A stretch of 23,145 nucleotides of DNA from Dehalococcoidia bacterium. GTDB lineage: Bacteria; Chloroflexota; Dehalococcoidia; Lucifugimonadales; Lucifugimonadaceae. The notes beneath the pieces are model-generated. The model worked only from the letters and a program-made list of their open reading frames with translations, was not told the origin of the DNA and did no database searches. Both the position numbers and the translations under genes were made by a program. Below are positions 1 through 7,773 of this stretch, piece by piece (the first letter of the stretch is position 1; each line of letters begins with the position of its first letter). The DNA is taken from positions 1 through 23,145 of the forward strand of contig JAAXHR010000258.1 of NCBI GenBank assembly GCA_012270805.1, in the 5' to 3' direction.

Positions 1-926
1 GAATCCTGCAAGTTCTGCATCCACTCTCGAAACTCGTCAACGCCGTCAATCGCTCTTTCAGGATCACTCTCCAAGACCTCGACCGCTTCATCAATGGTCG
101 CTCCTGGCTTGATCTGATCCGCCGCCTTCTGCATCTCGGACTGAACCCATCGCAACTGCTCCCAACCCCACTCGTACGTCTCATCGAAATTTAATCCTAT
201 GCCGTTGTAGGATCTCGATGTCAACGCATAATGTTCTCGTCCAACCGCGTCGCGCTCGCGAGCGCGCCGCATATACCGGTGTCGCAAGTAATCGGCAAAC
301 TCAGAGTAAGCGGTATTCGCTGATGTAGCCGCGTCCGACAACCTTTGCGCCAACGCCTCATCAACTTCGTCGGACGCACCGCCGGCCTCGGCAATCCCGT
401 CGAAGAACGATGTTGCATCGCCTTTGCCGATCCAGGTCTCGATCTGTTCGATGCAACCAGCCGTTTGTCGTTTCGACGCAGTCGTTTCCCGGTCGATACC
501 CTCGTCTAAAGTCGCTCGATAGGATGCGATGGAATCTCGGATCCCTTCCATCCGAGACGCAATGTTCTCCCAGTCTTGGGTCGAAGACCGCGGCATCAGA
601 TCGAAAATCTGCCGCAAGGACTGCACCGGCGAGTGCAAGATGTTCATGCTCGAATAGTGCAACCCGGCCTCGTGCTGGTCGATCGACCACGACATCTCCT
701 CCTGCACCGTTTCGCTACACCTCCGCTCCCTCAACGTCTCTGTCCGTTCTCCTTGAATCCGCCTCAACACATCTCGCTCAGCATCATACGACCGTTGCGA
801 CGCGTCTGGTGAATAGTCCGGCATCAGATGGTCGTAACCCGGGACTCCAAGATACGTCGCAACAATCGGATTCAACTCCGCCAACGCCTCTACGAAACCG
901 TCCGCTATTTCGTAAATCTTCGACAT
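1..926 (-). CDS. DUF885-family hydrolase, N-terminal part (cut by window edge)
   Basis: The minus strand is open from an ATG at 926-924 to the left edge, giving about 308 residues; the C-terminal part is outside the window. The N-terminus carries the pattern seen in DUF885 proteins: an Asn-Pro followed by TYLGVPGYDHLMPDYS at about residues 24-39, then a long, charged, helix-rich region. DUF885 proteins are usually about 550-600 residues and are thought to be metallopeptidase-like; any zinc-binding motif would lie beyond the edge, so catalysis cannot be judged here. The start is well supported: AAGGAAGG sits about 6 nt upstream, and the stop codon of the preceding serine hydrolase overlaps it. 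The 12-bp gap to that gene indicates one operon. A paired role in hydrolysing peptides or amides is inference. Plus-strand frames over this region have no family resemblance. Confidence 0.75.
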   Translation of the reverse strand, partial: MSKIYEIADGFVEALAELNPIVATYLGVPGYDHLMPDYSPDASQRSYDAERDVLRRIQGERTETLRERRCSETVQEEMSWSIDQHEAGLHYSSMNILHSPVQSLRQIFDLMPRSSTQDWENIASRMEGIRDSIASYRATLDEGIDRETTASKRQTAGCIEQIETWIGKGDATSFFDGIAEAGGASDEVDEALAQRLSDAATSANTAYSEFADYLRHRYMRRARERDAVGREHYALTSRSYNGIGLNFDETYEWGWEQLRWVQSEMQKAADQIKPGATIDEAVEVLESDPERAIDGVDEFREWMQNLQD

Positions 927-938
927 TGGTGTCCTTCC

Positions 939-2324
939 TTAGTCGTGATTGACTAGCTGGTACCTAAAGCCCCCAAGCCGGAACTCACCATCGGCAATCG
1001 AAATCGTTTCTCCCGCACCTCGATTGTTCAGGACCTTAAACGCGCCGTCCGAAACCAACGTTGCCGTCGCTGGCGCATGTAGCAGATACGCCGAAGCCTC
1101 ATGTCCGCTGAATCGCAACTCATCATCCGAAACCGCGGTGACTCGCATCGAAAATCCGGGTTCCGCGAAATACACTCCCTCGAATTCCTGCAACTTCGAA
1201 CTCCCATCCGACGCCGGAATCTCATGCCTGACACTCGTAGGAACGGGAGGCATATCGTCCCAATCCTCGATCACTGCATCTAGCAATGTCTGAGCCAAGG
1301 AAACGGAAATCGCATTCGGCCAAAGGTTTGTCAGAACAATCACCCCTGTCTGAAACGGAGCGTGAAACATAGTCTGTGTCCCGAAACCGTGGATGCCGCC
1401 GCCATGTCCGTGATAGACCCGTTCACTCGACCTTGTAGCACGCCAACCCACGCACTGACCCAACGTCCAATTTCCGTCCAGGTACGCAGGATGCAACATC
1501 TCTCGACGGCTCTCGTCGCCGAACAACCTCGTGCCTGAATCGTCTCCGCGCCGCATAATATGTGCCAGCCACTTCGCAAGATCAGCGACATTCGTCATCA
1601 TCTGGCCAGCCGAAGCGACACCGTTCAAATCGCAGTACGGAGCGACACGTAAATCGTCCATTTGGGGCGACGGTTGACTGTAGCCGACGACGCGATTGTC
1701 ATCCGAAACTGCACTTTTCTCAAACGTCGTTTCGCCCATCCCAAGCGGGTCAAAAATCTCGGATTGCGCAAAACGCTCGAACGCTTGACCCGACAGTCGG
1801 CTTACGACTTCACCCAAAAAGCCGTACGCCATGTTCGAATATTTCCAAGCAGTATCGGGTGGAATGACCATTTGCACTTCATCGATGCGGTCAAGCATCG
1901 TCTGCATCGATGGAAATGACGGCGCATCCCAATTAGTCGCTGGATGCTCAGTAGTAAGTCCCGAGTAGTGAGCCGTCATCCGCCGCAGCGTCACATCCTC
2001 TAGATCACCCGCTATACCTGCTGCCGACGTGAATTCAGGCACATATAGCAGGAGCGGATCATCCAACGACAGCATCGACGACTCTTGCAAGATCATCAAA
2101 GCCGTCGCTGTCACCGTTTTGGTGTTCGACGCAACTCGGAAAACACTGTGTTTGTCGGGCCCTTCTCCGTTTCCAAGCCGCGTCTCTCCGAACCCCTTGA
2201 ACCAGGCCAACTCTGACCCGCAAACCATACCTACCACAATCCCCGGAATTCGGTGCGCGAGCCGCACTTCTTCGACGTAGTCTTCCCACATCCGGATCTT
2301 GTCGTTGGCATCAGAAGAAGACAT
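939..2324 (-). CDS. Serine hydrolase, beta-lactamase / DD-peptidase fold (class C-like)
   Basis: The protein has 461 residues from the ATG at 2324. It belongs to the beta-lactamase/penicillin-binding-protein-like hydrolases (PF00144 type), which include esterases, D-aminopeptidases and class C beta-lactamases. Counting from an upstream TTG at 2363, the nucleophile motif S-N-T-K is at 79-82, the Y-S-N motif at 175-177, and a His-Gly-rich third motif (HGHGGGIHGF) at 318-327; subtract 13 for the ATG start. The C-terminal ~110 residues look like the small beta domain found behind many such hydrolases. No signal peptide is visible, so a cytoplasmic peptidase or esterase is more likely than a resistance enzyme. 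The start is uncertain: the TTG at 2363 has GGTGAT about 8 nt upstream, while the ATG has no clear ribosome-binding site. The gene is followed 12 bp later by the DUF885 gene and diverges from the enolase-superfamily gene. Confidence 0.88.
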   Translation of the reverse strand: MSSSDANDKIRMWEDYVEEVRLAHRIPGIVVGMVCGSELAWFKGFGETRLGNGEGPDKHSVFRVASNTKTVTATALMILQESSMLSLDDPLLLYVPEFTSAAGIAGDLEDVTLRRMTAHYSGLTTEHPATNWDAPSFPSMQTMLDRIDEVQMVIPPDTAWKYSNMAYGFLGEVVSRLSGQAFERFAQSEIFDPLGMGETTFEKSAVSDDNRVVGYSQPSPQMDDLRVAPYCDLNGVASAGQMMTNVADLAKWLAHIMRRGDDSGTRLFGDESRREMLHPAYLDGNWTLGQCVGWRATRSSERVYHGHGGGIHGFGTQTMFHAPFQTGVIVLTNLWPNAISVSLAQTLLDAVIEDWDDMPPVPTSVRHEIPASDGSSKLQEFEGVYFAEPGFSMRVTAVSDDELRFSGHEASAYLLHAPATATLVSDGAFKVLNNRGAGETISIADGEFRLGGFRYQLVNHD

Positions 2325-2418
2325 ATTGCTGTGTTCGAGGCTGGTAGGACTATCGACGTTCAACGGGTTAACATCACCAACATTGAATACTAAATCGCTT
2401 TACACGGTATCCGTCACG

Positions 2419-3537
2419 ATGAAGATAGCAGAAGCCAAGATCGATGTCATTGAGTTCGATGTCCCGCGCATAAGCATCAACGATGCTCGCGGTGGCATGG
2501 GAGGCAAGTTGACTGCCGGCGTTCTGAGGCTCATCACCGAATCGGGTGTTGAAGGCAATGCTCACATCGGCGACCGAGGCGGAGGTGGTGCATCAACCAT
2601 CCGCTCATTCCAATCAGCATTCGGCGGACGTTTGCTCGGAACGAACATCGCAGACCGCGAGTGGCTGTGGCACCAGCTGCATCGCATCGCGGGACATGGC
2701 GCATCTGTCCACGCGCTTTGGTCGCACGTCGATGTCGCATTGTGGGATGCCGCTGGCAAGGTCGCCGGGATGCCCGTACATGAAATGCTCGGTACTGCAC
2801 GTCGCACAACCGAGGTGTACGCCACATATCCACCGCGTAATTCGACCATCGCAGGGTACGTGGCGGAGGCGGTAGAACTGGCTGATCAGGGTTTCCGCGC
2901 CTACAAGATTCATCCGGGGGCGATGGCTGCCGACGAGGTCGTCAAGATGGTTGGGGAGGTCCGGCGTGAAGTCGGCGATGAGATGCGTCTGATGCTCGAC
3001 CCAAACAATGGCTACGATCTGCGAGCCGCTCTGAAAATCGGTCATGCCTTAGACGAAAACAGATTCCACTGGTTCGAGGATCCGGTGCCGTGGGATGACT
3101 GGCGGGCGATCCGCACTCTTTCCGAAACGCTGGCAACTCCGCTTAACATGAGCGACTCGGCACAGTTCCTTTTCCACGACGCGGCGCGGGTGCTCGAACA
3201 GGGATGGCCTCCTACGATCCGTGGCACCACCCGCAAAATCGGCATCACCGGACTGAAGAAGCAATGCGGAATGGCAGAAGGCTTCAACGTCAATTGCGAG
3301 GTGGGCACTGCAGGAAATTCGCTCATGAATGCCGCGAATCTAAACGTAATCATGTCGGTGCTCAACTGCGATTACTACGAGTATTGGATGCCGCTCGAAG
3401 CGCAACAGTTTGGACTTCAGCGAGAAATACTAGTCAACTCCGATGGGATTCTGACCGCACCAGAGGCGCCGGGTCTGGGCTTTGAGCTAGACAGGGATTT
3501 CATCATCAGTCATCGCGTGGGGGCAATCGATCTCTAA
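2419..3537 (+). CDS. Mandelate racemase/enolase-superfamily protein with atypical active site
   Basis: The protein has 372 residues and a capping domain plus TIM barrel as in the mandelate-racemase (MR) group. MR enzymes abstract the alpha proton of a carboxylate using Mg2+. Visible landmarks are F-R-A-Y-K-I-H at 159-165 (K163-x-H165 where K-x-K is usual), L-D-P-N-N-G at 193-198 (D194 as metal ligand), W-F-E-D-P at 218-222 (E220 as second ligand) and a possible third ligand, D246. The usual Q-P-D-x-x-x-x-G-G element is replaced by I-R-G-T-T-R-K-I-G-I (267-276), and no His is seen at the usual base position; N-C-E-V-G (292-296) lies there instead. The substrate cannot be named. I chose the ATG at 2419 because the family domain begins directly after it; the frame is open further upstream but that part resembles nothing. 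It is followed by SelA-like and ThDP genes on the same strand. Confidence 0.87.
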   Translation: MKIAEAKIDVIEFDVPRISINDARGGMGGKLTAGVLRLITESGVEGNAHIGDRGGGGASTIRSFQSAFGGRLLGTNIADREWLWHQLHRIAGHGASVHALWSHVDVALWDAAGKVAGMPVHEMLGTARRTTEVYATYPPRNSTIAGYVAEAVELADQGFRAYKIHPGAMAADEVVKMVGEVRREVGDEMRLMLDPNNGYDLRAALKIGHALDENRFHWFEDPVPWDDWRAIRTLSETLATPLNMSDSAQFLFHDAARVLEQGWPPTIRGTTRKIGITGLKKQCGMAEGFNVNCEVGTAGNSLMNAANLNVIMSVLNCDYYEYWMPLEAQQFGLQREILVNSDGILTAPEAPGLGFELDRDFIISHRVGAIDL

Positions 3538-3555
3538 TCGCGTACTAGACTAGGT

Positions 3556-3571
3556 TTCGACGATAATGGCA
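3556..3571 (+). promoter_or_regulatory. 16-nt shared upstream motif, copy 1
   Basis: TTCGACGATAATGGCA lies 44 nt before the SelA-like gene start. It matches the copy at 4805-4820 in 15 of 16 positions. The core GATAAT resembles a sigma-70 -10 box, but no -35 box is found at the usual spacing. It may be a promoter element or a regulator-binding site shared by the two genes. Confidence 0.35.
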
Positions 3572-3615
3572 ACTACCGCGGAATCGCGGCTCACGAACCA
3601 AAAGGCCAGACCTTC

Positions 3616-4764
3616 ATGATGGATTACAGTAGCGGCGAAAAGATTCTCGAGAGTCTGGGAGTGACTCCGATACTCAACGCCGGGGGACCAGTAACCCGAT
3701 TTTCCGGGACGCGCCCCCGACCAGAAGCCATGCAGGCGATGATGGCGATGGTTGACCCCTTCGTCGAGTTGCCCGAATTCATCGATGCAGCCGGCAAACG
3801 CATCGCAGAGATTATTGGAGTTCCCGCCGCTACGATTACCTCTGGCGCATCAGGCGGTCTAACGGTTCAAACAGCGGCGGCGATGGCCAAAGACGACCCG
3901 GAGTTGATATTCCAACTGCCGATCGCCGATGACATCCCGAACGAACTTATCATCCAACGCAACCATCGCTTCGGCTACGACCACCTCTATCTCACACCCG
4001 GCGCTCGTTTCGTCGAAGTCGGCAACAAAGACGGGTGCACCCCAGAAGAGGTCGAGAACGCGATCTCAGACAAGACGGCTGCGATCATCCATCTCGAATC
4101 TCCCTACAGCGGCGACAACGTGCTACCGGTCGAAACGCTCGTCGAAATAGCGCATCGGAACGGTTTGCCTTTGATGACTGACGCCGCATCTCGCCTCCCT
4201 CCGCGCGCAAACCTCACAAAATTCGTGGACGCAGGTTCGGATCTGGTGTCCTTCTCTGGTGGTAAGGGAATCCGGGGCCCGCAAGCCACCGGGCTTTTGC
4301 TCGGCAACGAAGAGTGGATCGAGTACGCCAAATTGAACAACGCTCCTCACGCAACCGTCGCACGCGCCCAAAAGGTGTCAAAGGAATCGATCGCCGGCAT
4401 CTTGGCCGCGGTCGAAGCCTTCGTCAACGAGGACGAGGAAGAAGAGAACCGACGCTACACAAGGCTCATGCAATCGGTCGTGGACCAGATCATCGAGATA
4501 CCCGGCGTTGATGCCGAAGTTGTCCACGACTATAACCATTACATCCCGCACGCGGTCATCAAACTAAACGACCGCTGGAACGGGCCGCCGAAGCGCGTTA
4601 TCGGCGAGCGCATGTTGGAGGCTCCGGATCGCATAATGATCCTTACGTTCCTTGAGGAATTGCCGGAGTTCTGGGTCGATCCACTCAACCTGTCCGATGA
4701 AGAGGTTCAGATCGTCGCCGACAAGCTTCGACGAGTGTTGTTAGACGCGTCTAACGAAGCGTAA
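3616..4764 (+). CDS. SelA-like PLP-dependent enzyme
   Basis: The protein has 382 residues and a fold-type-I PLP architecture of the SelA / D-glucosaminate-6-phosphate ammonia-lyase-like type. Landmarks are an N-terminal L-N-A-G-G segment (20-24), S-G-A-S-G-G (76-81) for cofactor phosphate binding, M-T-D-A-A-S (187-192) with D189 expected to contact the pyridine nitrogen, and S-F-S-G-G-K-G (212-218) with K217 as the Schiff-base lysine. True SelA makes selenocysteinyl-tRNA and is longer (about 450-470 residues); no selB, selC or selD is present here. Members of this length are more often lyases or aldolases acting on amino-acid or sugar-acid phosphates. It lies 78 bp after the enolase-superfamily gene and 130 bp before the ThDP gene, which suggests a shared carboxylic-acid pathway (inference). 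The ATG at 3619 is an equally possible start. The ribosome-binding site is weak. Confidence 0.85.
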   Translation: MMDYSSGEKILESLGVTPILNAGGPVTRFSGTRPRPEAMQAMMAMVDPFVELPEFIDAAGKRIAEIIGVPAATITSGASGGLTVQTAAAMAKDDPELIFQLPIADDIPNELIIQRNHRFGYDHLYLTPGARFVEVGNKDGCTPEEVENAISDKTAAIIHLESPYSGDNVLPVETLVEIAHRNGLPLMTDAASRLPPRANLTKFVDAGSDLVSFSGGKGIRGPQATGLLLGNEEWIEYAKLNNAPHATVARAQKVSKESIAGILAAVEAFVNEDEEEENRRYTRLMQSVVDQIIEIPGVDAEVVHDYNHYIPHAVIKLNDRWNGPPKRVIGERMLEAPDRIMILTFLEELPEFWVDPLNLSDEEVQIVADKLRRVLLDASNEA

Positions 4765-4804
4765 TCGCAACTGCACGCAACGTCGAATCTGCACTCAGTG
4801 TCGA

Positions 4805-4820
4805 TTCGGCGATAATGGCA
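4805..4820 (+). promoter_or_regulatory. 16-nt shared upstream motif, copy 2
   Basis: TTCGGCGATAATGGCA lies in the 130-bp gap before the ThDP-enzyme gene, 74 nt from its start. It differs by one base from the copy at 3556-3571. As there, GATAAT could be a -10 box, but there is no recognisable -35 box. Confidence 0.35.
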
Positions 4821-4894
4821 TCAAACGAATAGTCGCGTCCAGCGGCTCAACAGCGGTTCGTGCGTCTGCGCACATCCGTTCTGGTGAGGACACT

Positions 4895-6559
4895 ATGATG
4901 GCCACCAAACTATCAGGCAAACACGCATTCATGCAGATGCTCCGTGCAGAGGGAGTCCGTTACATCTTCGGCAATCCTGGAACCAGCGAAGCACCGTTCA
5001 TCGGGATTTTGCATGAGTACCCTGAACTCGAATACCTGATGGTCGTCCAAGAAGGCGTCGCCATCGGGATGGCTGAAGGGTACGCCCGCGCGAGCGGTGA
5101 AGTCGGTTTTGTAAGTCTGCACATCGACAACGGGCTCGCTAATGGCTTCAGCTTGATGATCGACCAGAAGCGAACCGGTTCTCCGGTTGTGATTACGGCT
5201 GGCAACAAAGATATCCGACATCTTGCTAACAATCGCAGCGACTTGGCTGATATGGCTGCGCCATTTGCCAAATGGAGTGCCGAGATTTCGCATCCGGAGC
5301 AGGTGCCTTCGGTAATGCGTCGAGCCTTTCAAGAGGCGCGGACCCCGCCAACCGGACCGGTGTTTGTAGCGTTGTCTGGTAACGCGATGGATGATTTATC
5401 AGATATTGATATCGAACCGTCCAGTGCGATTCACGGCGAACCGCGACCTGAACCTGCCGCGGTTGAGAATACGTCAAAGGTGTTGGCCAATGCGTCTAAT
5501 CCGTTGATGATCGTCGGCGATGGAGTGTATACCAGTGGTGCTGTTGATGCGGCGGCATCCCTAGCCGACACCATCGGTGCCCGCGTATTCAGTCACGTTG
5601 CCGGTCATATGCCGTTCCCAACCGACCATCCGCTGTGGTGCGGCCAGATCTCATTCAGATCGGAAGAGGGATTGAGAGCGATCAACAATGCCGACGTGAT
5701 TTTGGCCGTCGGTTGTCCGGTCTTTGAGGACTTCTTCTATCGGTCGGGAAACTTTGTCGATGCGGACACGACGTTGATTCACATTGACGCGGATTCGAGT
5801 CAGATTGGAAGGAAAGAACCGACCGACATCGGAATTTGGGCATCACCGCTCCACGCGATGGCGGAGATCGAGATTGATGTCAGGCGAAGGATGTCTGACG
5901 AGGACGTAGAAGCGGCCGAAGTTCGGATCGAGGAAATTAGCACTGAGAATCAAGCTAAGATGGCCGCGTTCGAGGAGCTTGCGGCAAGTGGGTGGGAAAG
6001 GACACCGATTCCGCCCGCGAGTATGGGCAGAGCTTTGGGAGATGCCATTCCAAAAGGCGCAAACGTTTTCAACGACTCGATCTCTTCATCTGCTATGGTT
6101 CACGCCGGATTGGCGCATCGCACCGACATCACGATGATGGGAGCCCGCGGCGGTGCTATCGGTTGGGGTATCGGTGCAACGATGGGCATGAAACTCGCCA
6201 ATCCGGACAACCCTACGATAGGAATAGTCGGCGACGGTAGCGCGATGATGACCGTTCAAGGACTTTGGACGGCCGTGAATTACGACATTCCAGTGACATA
6301 CGTCATATGCAACAATGCCGCGTACCGTATCTTGAAGGTGAATATGAACGTGTATCACGCCATCAACGAGATGCCGCCACCAGAGATATACAATGCCATG
6401 GACTTCACGACCCCCTTCGATTTCAAGGCGCAGGCCGAGGCATACGGTGGAGTAGGCATCCGCGTGACGCAGGCCGACGACATAAAGCCGGCAATTGAGG
6501 CGGCAGTCGCCTCTGGAAAACCTGCATGCGTCGATGTCATCTTGGAAGGTGCGGTCTAA
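4895..6559 (+). CDS. Thiamine-diphosphate enzyme, benzoylformate decarboxylase / acetolactate synthase-like
   Basis: The protein has 554 residues with the three-domain layout of ThDP-dependent 2-keto-acid decarboxylases and acetolactate synthases. The N-terminal PYR domain has F-G-N-P-G-T-S (25-31) and the catalytic V-V-Q-E-G (50-54; E53 activates the cofactor). S-L-H at 74-76 matches the place of an active-site His in benzoylformate decarboxylase. The middle domain spans about 195-330. The C-terminal PP domain carries V-G-D-G-S (445-449) and ends its Mg2+/ThDP motif at C-N-N (472-474). It most resembles benzoylformate-decarboxylase-like large subunits and lacks an adjacent small regulatory subunit (ilvN), which argues against isoleucine/valine synthesis. 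The substrate is unknown; decarboxylation or carboligation of a 2-keto acid made by the neighbours is inference. The start at 4895 is supported by GGTGAGGA at 4883-4890, although an ATG at 4898 is adjacent. Confidence 0.9.
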   Translation: MMATKLSGKHAFMQMLRAEGVRYIFGNPGTSEAPFIGILHEYPELEYLMVVQEGVAIGMAEGYARASGEVGFVSLHIDNGLANGFSLMIDQKRTGSPVVITAGNKDIRHLANNRSDLADMAAPFAKWSAEISHPEQVPSVMRRAFQEARTPPTGPVFVALSGNAMDDLSDIDIEPSSAIHGEPRPEPAAVENTSKVLANASNPLMIVGDGVYTSGAVDAAASLADTIGARVFSHVAGHMPFPTDHPLWCGQISFRSEEGLRAINNADVILAVGCPVFEDFFYRSGNFVDADTTLIHIDADSSQIGRKEPTDIGIWASPLHAMAEIEIDVRRRMSDEDVEAAEVRIEEISTENQAKMAAFEELAASGWERTPIPPASMGRALGDAIPKGANVFNDSISSSAMVHAGLAHRTDITMMGARGGAIGWGIGATMGMKLANPDNPTIGIVGDGSAMMTVQGLWTAVNYDIPVTYVICNNAAYRILKVNMNVYHAINEMPPPEIYNAMDFTTPFDFKAQAEAYGGVGIRVTQADDIKPAIEAAVASGKPACVDVILEGAV

Positions 6560-6586
6560 TTCCTGACTCAGAAAGTTGCAAAATCG

Positions 6587-7687
6587 ATGGTTAATGCATC
6601 CAAGACTCGAAATCTCATTCGAAATTCTTGGAAAGAGGCCGCCATCTACGGATTAATGGCGGATGTCGTTGAAGACCCCGAACGCGTTCGCCGCTTCAAA
6701 CGTCTGCAAGAGATCCAAACCACGATTGCCCGCCGTTGGTCGCAATCCGCAGCGACTAATGTCGCAGCACAGAGCGTCGGTAGGTTCTCGATCTCGTTGG
6801 TCTTGTTTAGATTGGCATCGAAGTTCCTAAATTCGGCACGTATCGCAGGATTTCTTCGCAGCCGTTTTCGCCAATCGCTGAGCAACAACACCGAAGAGTA
6901 CCTGAATATCGGTCTAAAGGACGAAGCGGTCGAGAGTATGGACCTGCTGGATCAGCTAGCTGAGGAGACCACTGAAGACGGAAAGCATCACGAATACGGT
7001 TCATTGGTTACTAAGTCGGGAGCTTTGCGAGCGGCGGTGCTGGGCATGAACGATGGATTGGTATCGAATACCACGCTCACGTTGGGGGTCGCGGCCGGAG
7101 TGTCGGATCCCAGCATCGTGGTGCTGGCGGGCACCGCAGGTCTAGTAGGCGGTGCCCTGTCAATGGCAGCCGGCGAGTACATTTCAGTCGTTTCTCAACG
7201 TGAATTCAATGAAAACTTGGTGCGTTGGGAAAACGCTGAACTACATTTTTGGCGCGAAGAGGAGGAAGTGGAATTTGCCGAGCTACTCCAATCTAAAGGC
7301 CTCGCTCCAGATGAGGCGAAATCGGCAGCCGCGCGCATAATGAGCGATCACGAAGCCGCCCTTGAGATGCATGTGCGTGAAGAATTGAGTATCGACCCTG
7401 ACGAATTGGGTGGATCCCCGTGGACTGCCGCCTTTAGCTCCCTAGTCGCCTTTGCTGGAGGTGCGGTCGTACCTCTAATACCGTACGCAGTGGGTTTGAG
7501 CGGTCCTACCTCCATCACGGTCAGCGCGCTAGCTTCGGGTGCTGCTCTCGCAATCGTTGGTGGCGGATTAGGTTGGATGTCTGGTAGCGGAAAGATTTAT
7601 GGAGCTTTGAGGATGCTCTCGGTTGGCGTGACCGCCGGTGCCATTACGTTTGGTCTGGGTGCACTGGTAGGCCAGCAATTGGGTTAA
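6587..7687 (+). CDS. VIT1/CCC1-family membrane metal transporter with N-terminal extension
   Basis: The protein has 366 residues. The C-terminal half (about 146-366) is a VIT1/CCC1 transporter domain, known from yeast and plants to move Fe2+ or Mn2+. The signature L-R-A-A-V-L-G-M-N-D-G-L-V-S (147-160) leads into the first membrane helix. Further hydrophobic segments are at about 175-200, 280-303, 308-330 and 342-362. A charged, Glu-rich cytoplasmic loop (about 215-270) matches the metal-binding region of the family. The first ~145 residues are helical and charged. Bacterial homologues often have a ferritin/rubrerythrin-like domain here, but I do not see the full ExxH ligand set, so it may be degenerate. 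The gene begins 27 bp after the ThDP gene and may be cotranscribed with it. The ribosome-binding site is weak. Confidence 0.85.
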   Translation: MVNASKTRNLIRNSWKEAAIYGLMADVVEDPERVRRFKRLQEIQTTIARRWSQSAATNVAAQSVGRFSISLVLFRLASKFLNSARIAGFLRSRFRQSLSNNTEEYLNIGLKDEAVESMDLLDQLAEETTEDGKHHEYGSLVTKSGALRAAVLGMNDGLVSNTTLTLGVAAGVSDPSIVVLAGTAGLVGGALSMAAGEYISVVSQREFNENLVRWENAELHFWREEEEVEFAELLQSKGLAPDEAKSAAARIMSDHEAALEMHVREELSIDPDELGGSPWTAAFSSLVAFAGGAVVPLIPYAVGLSGPTSITVSALASGAALAIVGGGLGWMSGSGKIYGALRMLSVGVTAGAITFGLGALVGQQLG

Positions 7688-7726
7688 AGCCAGCACCAGT
7701 CTAGCCGTCGATCGGCGATTTAGCGC

Positions 7727-7745
7727 GCAAGCGTCCGACGCTTGC
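7727..7745. other. Perfect 8-bp hairpin between convergent genes
   Basis: GCAAGCGT and ACGCTTGC form a perfect inverted repeat around a 3-nt CCG loop. It lies between the ends of the convergent VIT1-like gene (7687) and the 101-residue gene (7774). There is no T-run on either side, so it is not a classical intrinsic terminator, but it may protect or end transcripts from both sides. Confidence 0.4.
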
Positions 7746-7773
7746 TTCAACGGGCTTGACGCGCCCAGCCAGG

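Noticed and set aside
410..952. Plus-strand frame of 180 codons opposite the DUF885 gene
   Set aside because: Its product is Arg/Ser/Pro-rich with no family resemblance, while the minus strand encodes a clear DUF885 N-terminus with a good ribosome-binding site.
2299..2418. 40-codon upstream extension of the first enolase-superfamily gene
   Set aside because: It overlaps the start of the divergent hydrolase gene and resembles nothing in the family; the ATG at 2419 begins the conserved domain.
3616..4764. Genuine selenocysteine synthase (SelA)
   Set aside because: The protein is too short for SelA and no selB, selC or selD is nearby; a SelA-like lyase is more likely.
4895..6559. Acetolactate synthase large subunit (ilvB)
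   Set aside because: No ilvN or ilvC neighbour is present, and the S-L-H active-site context points to a benzoylformate-decarboxylase-like enzyme.
7727..7745. Intrinsic terminator
   Set aside because: The hairpin is perfect, but no T-run follows on either strand, so it is listed only as a hairpin.
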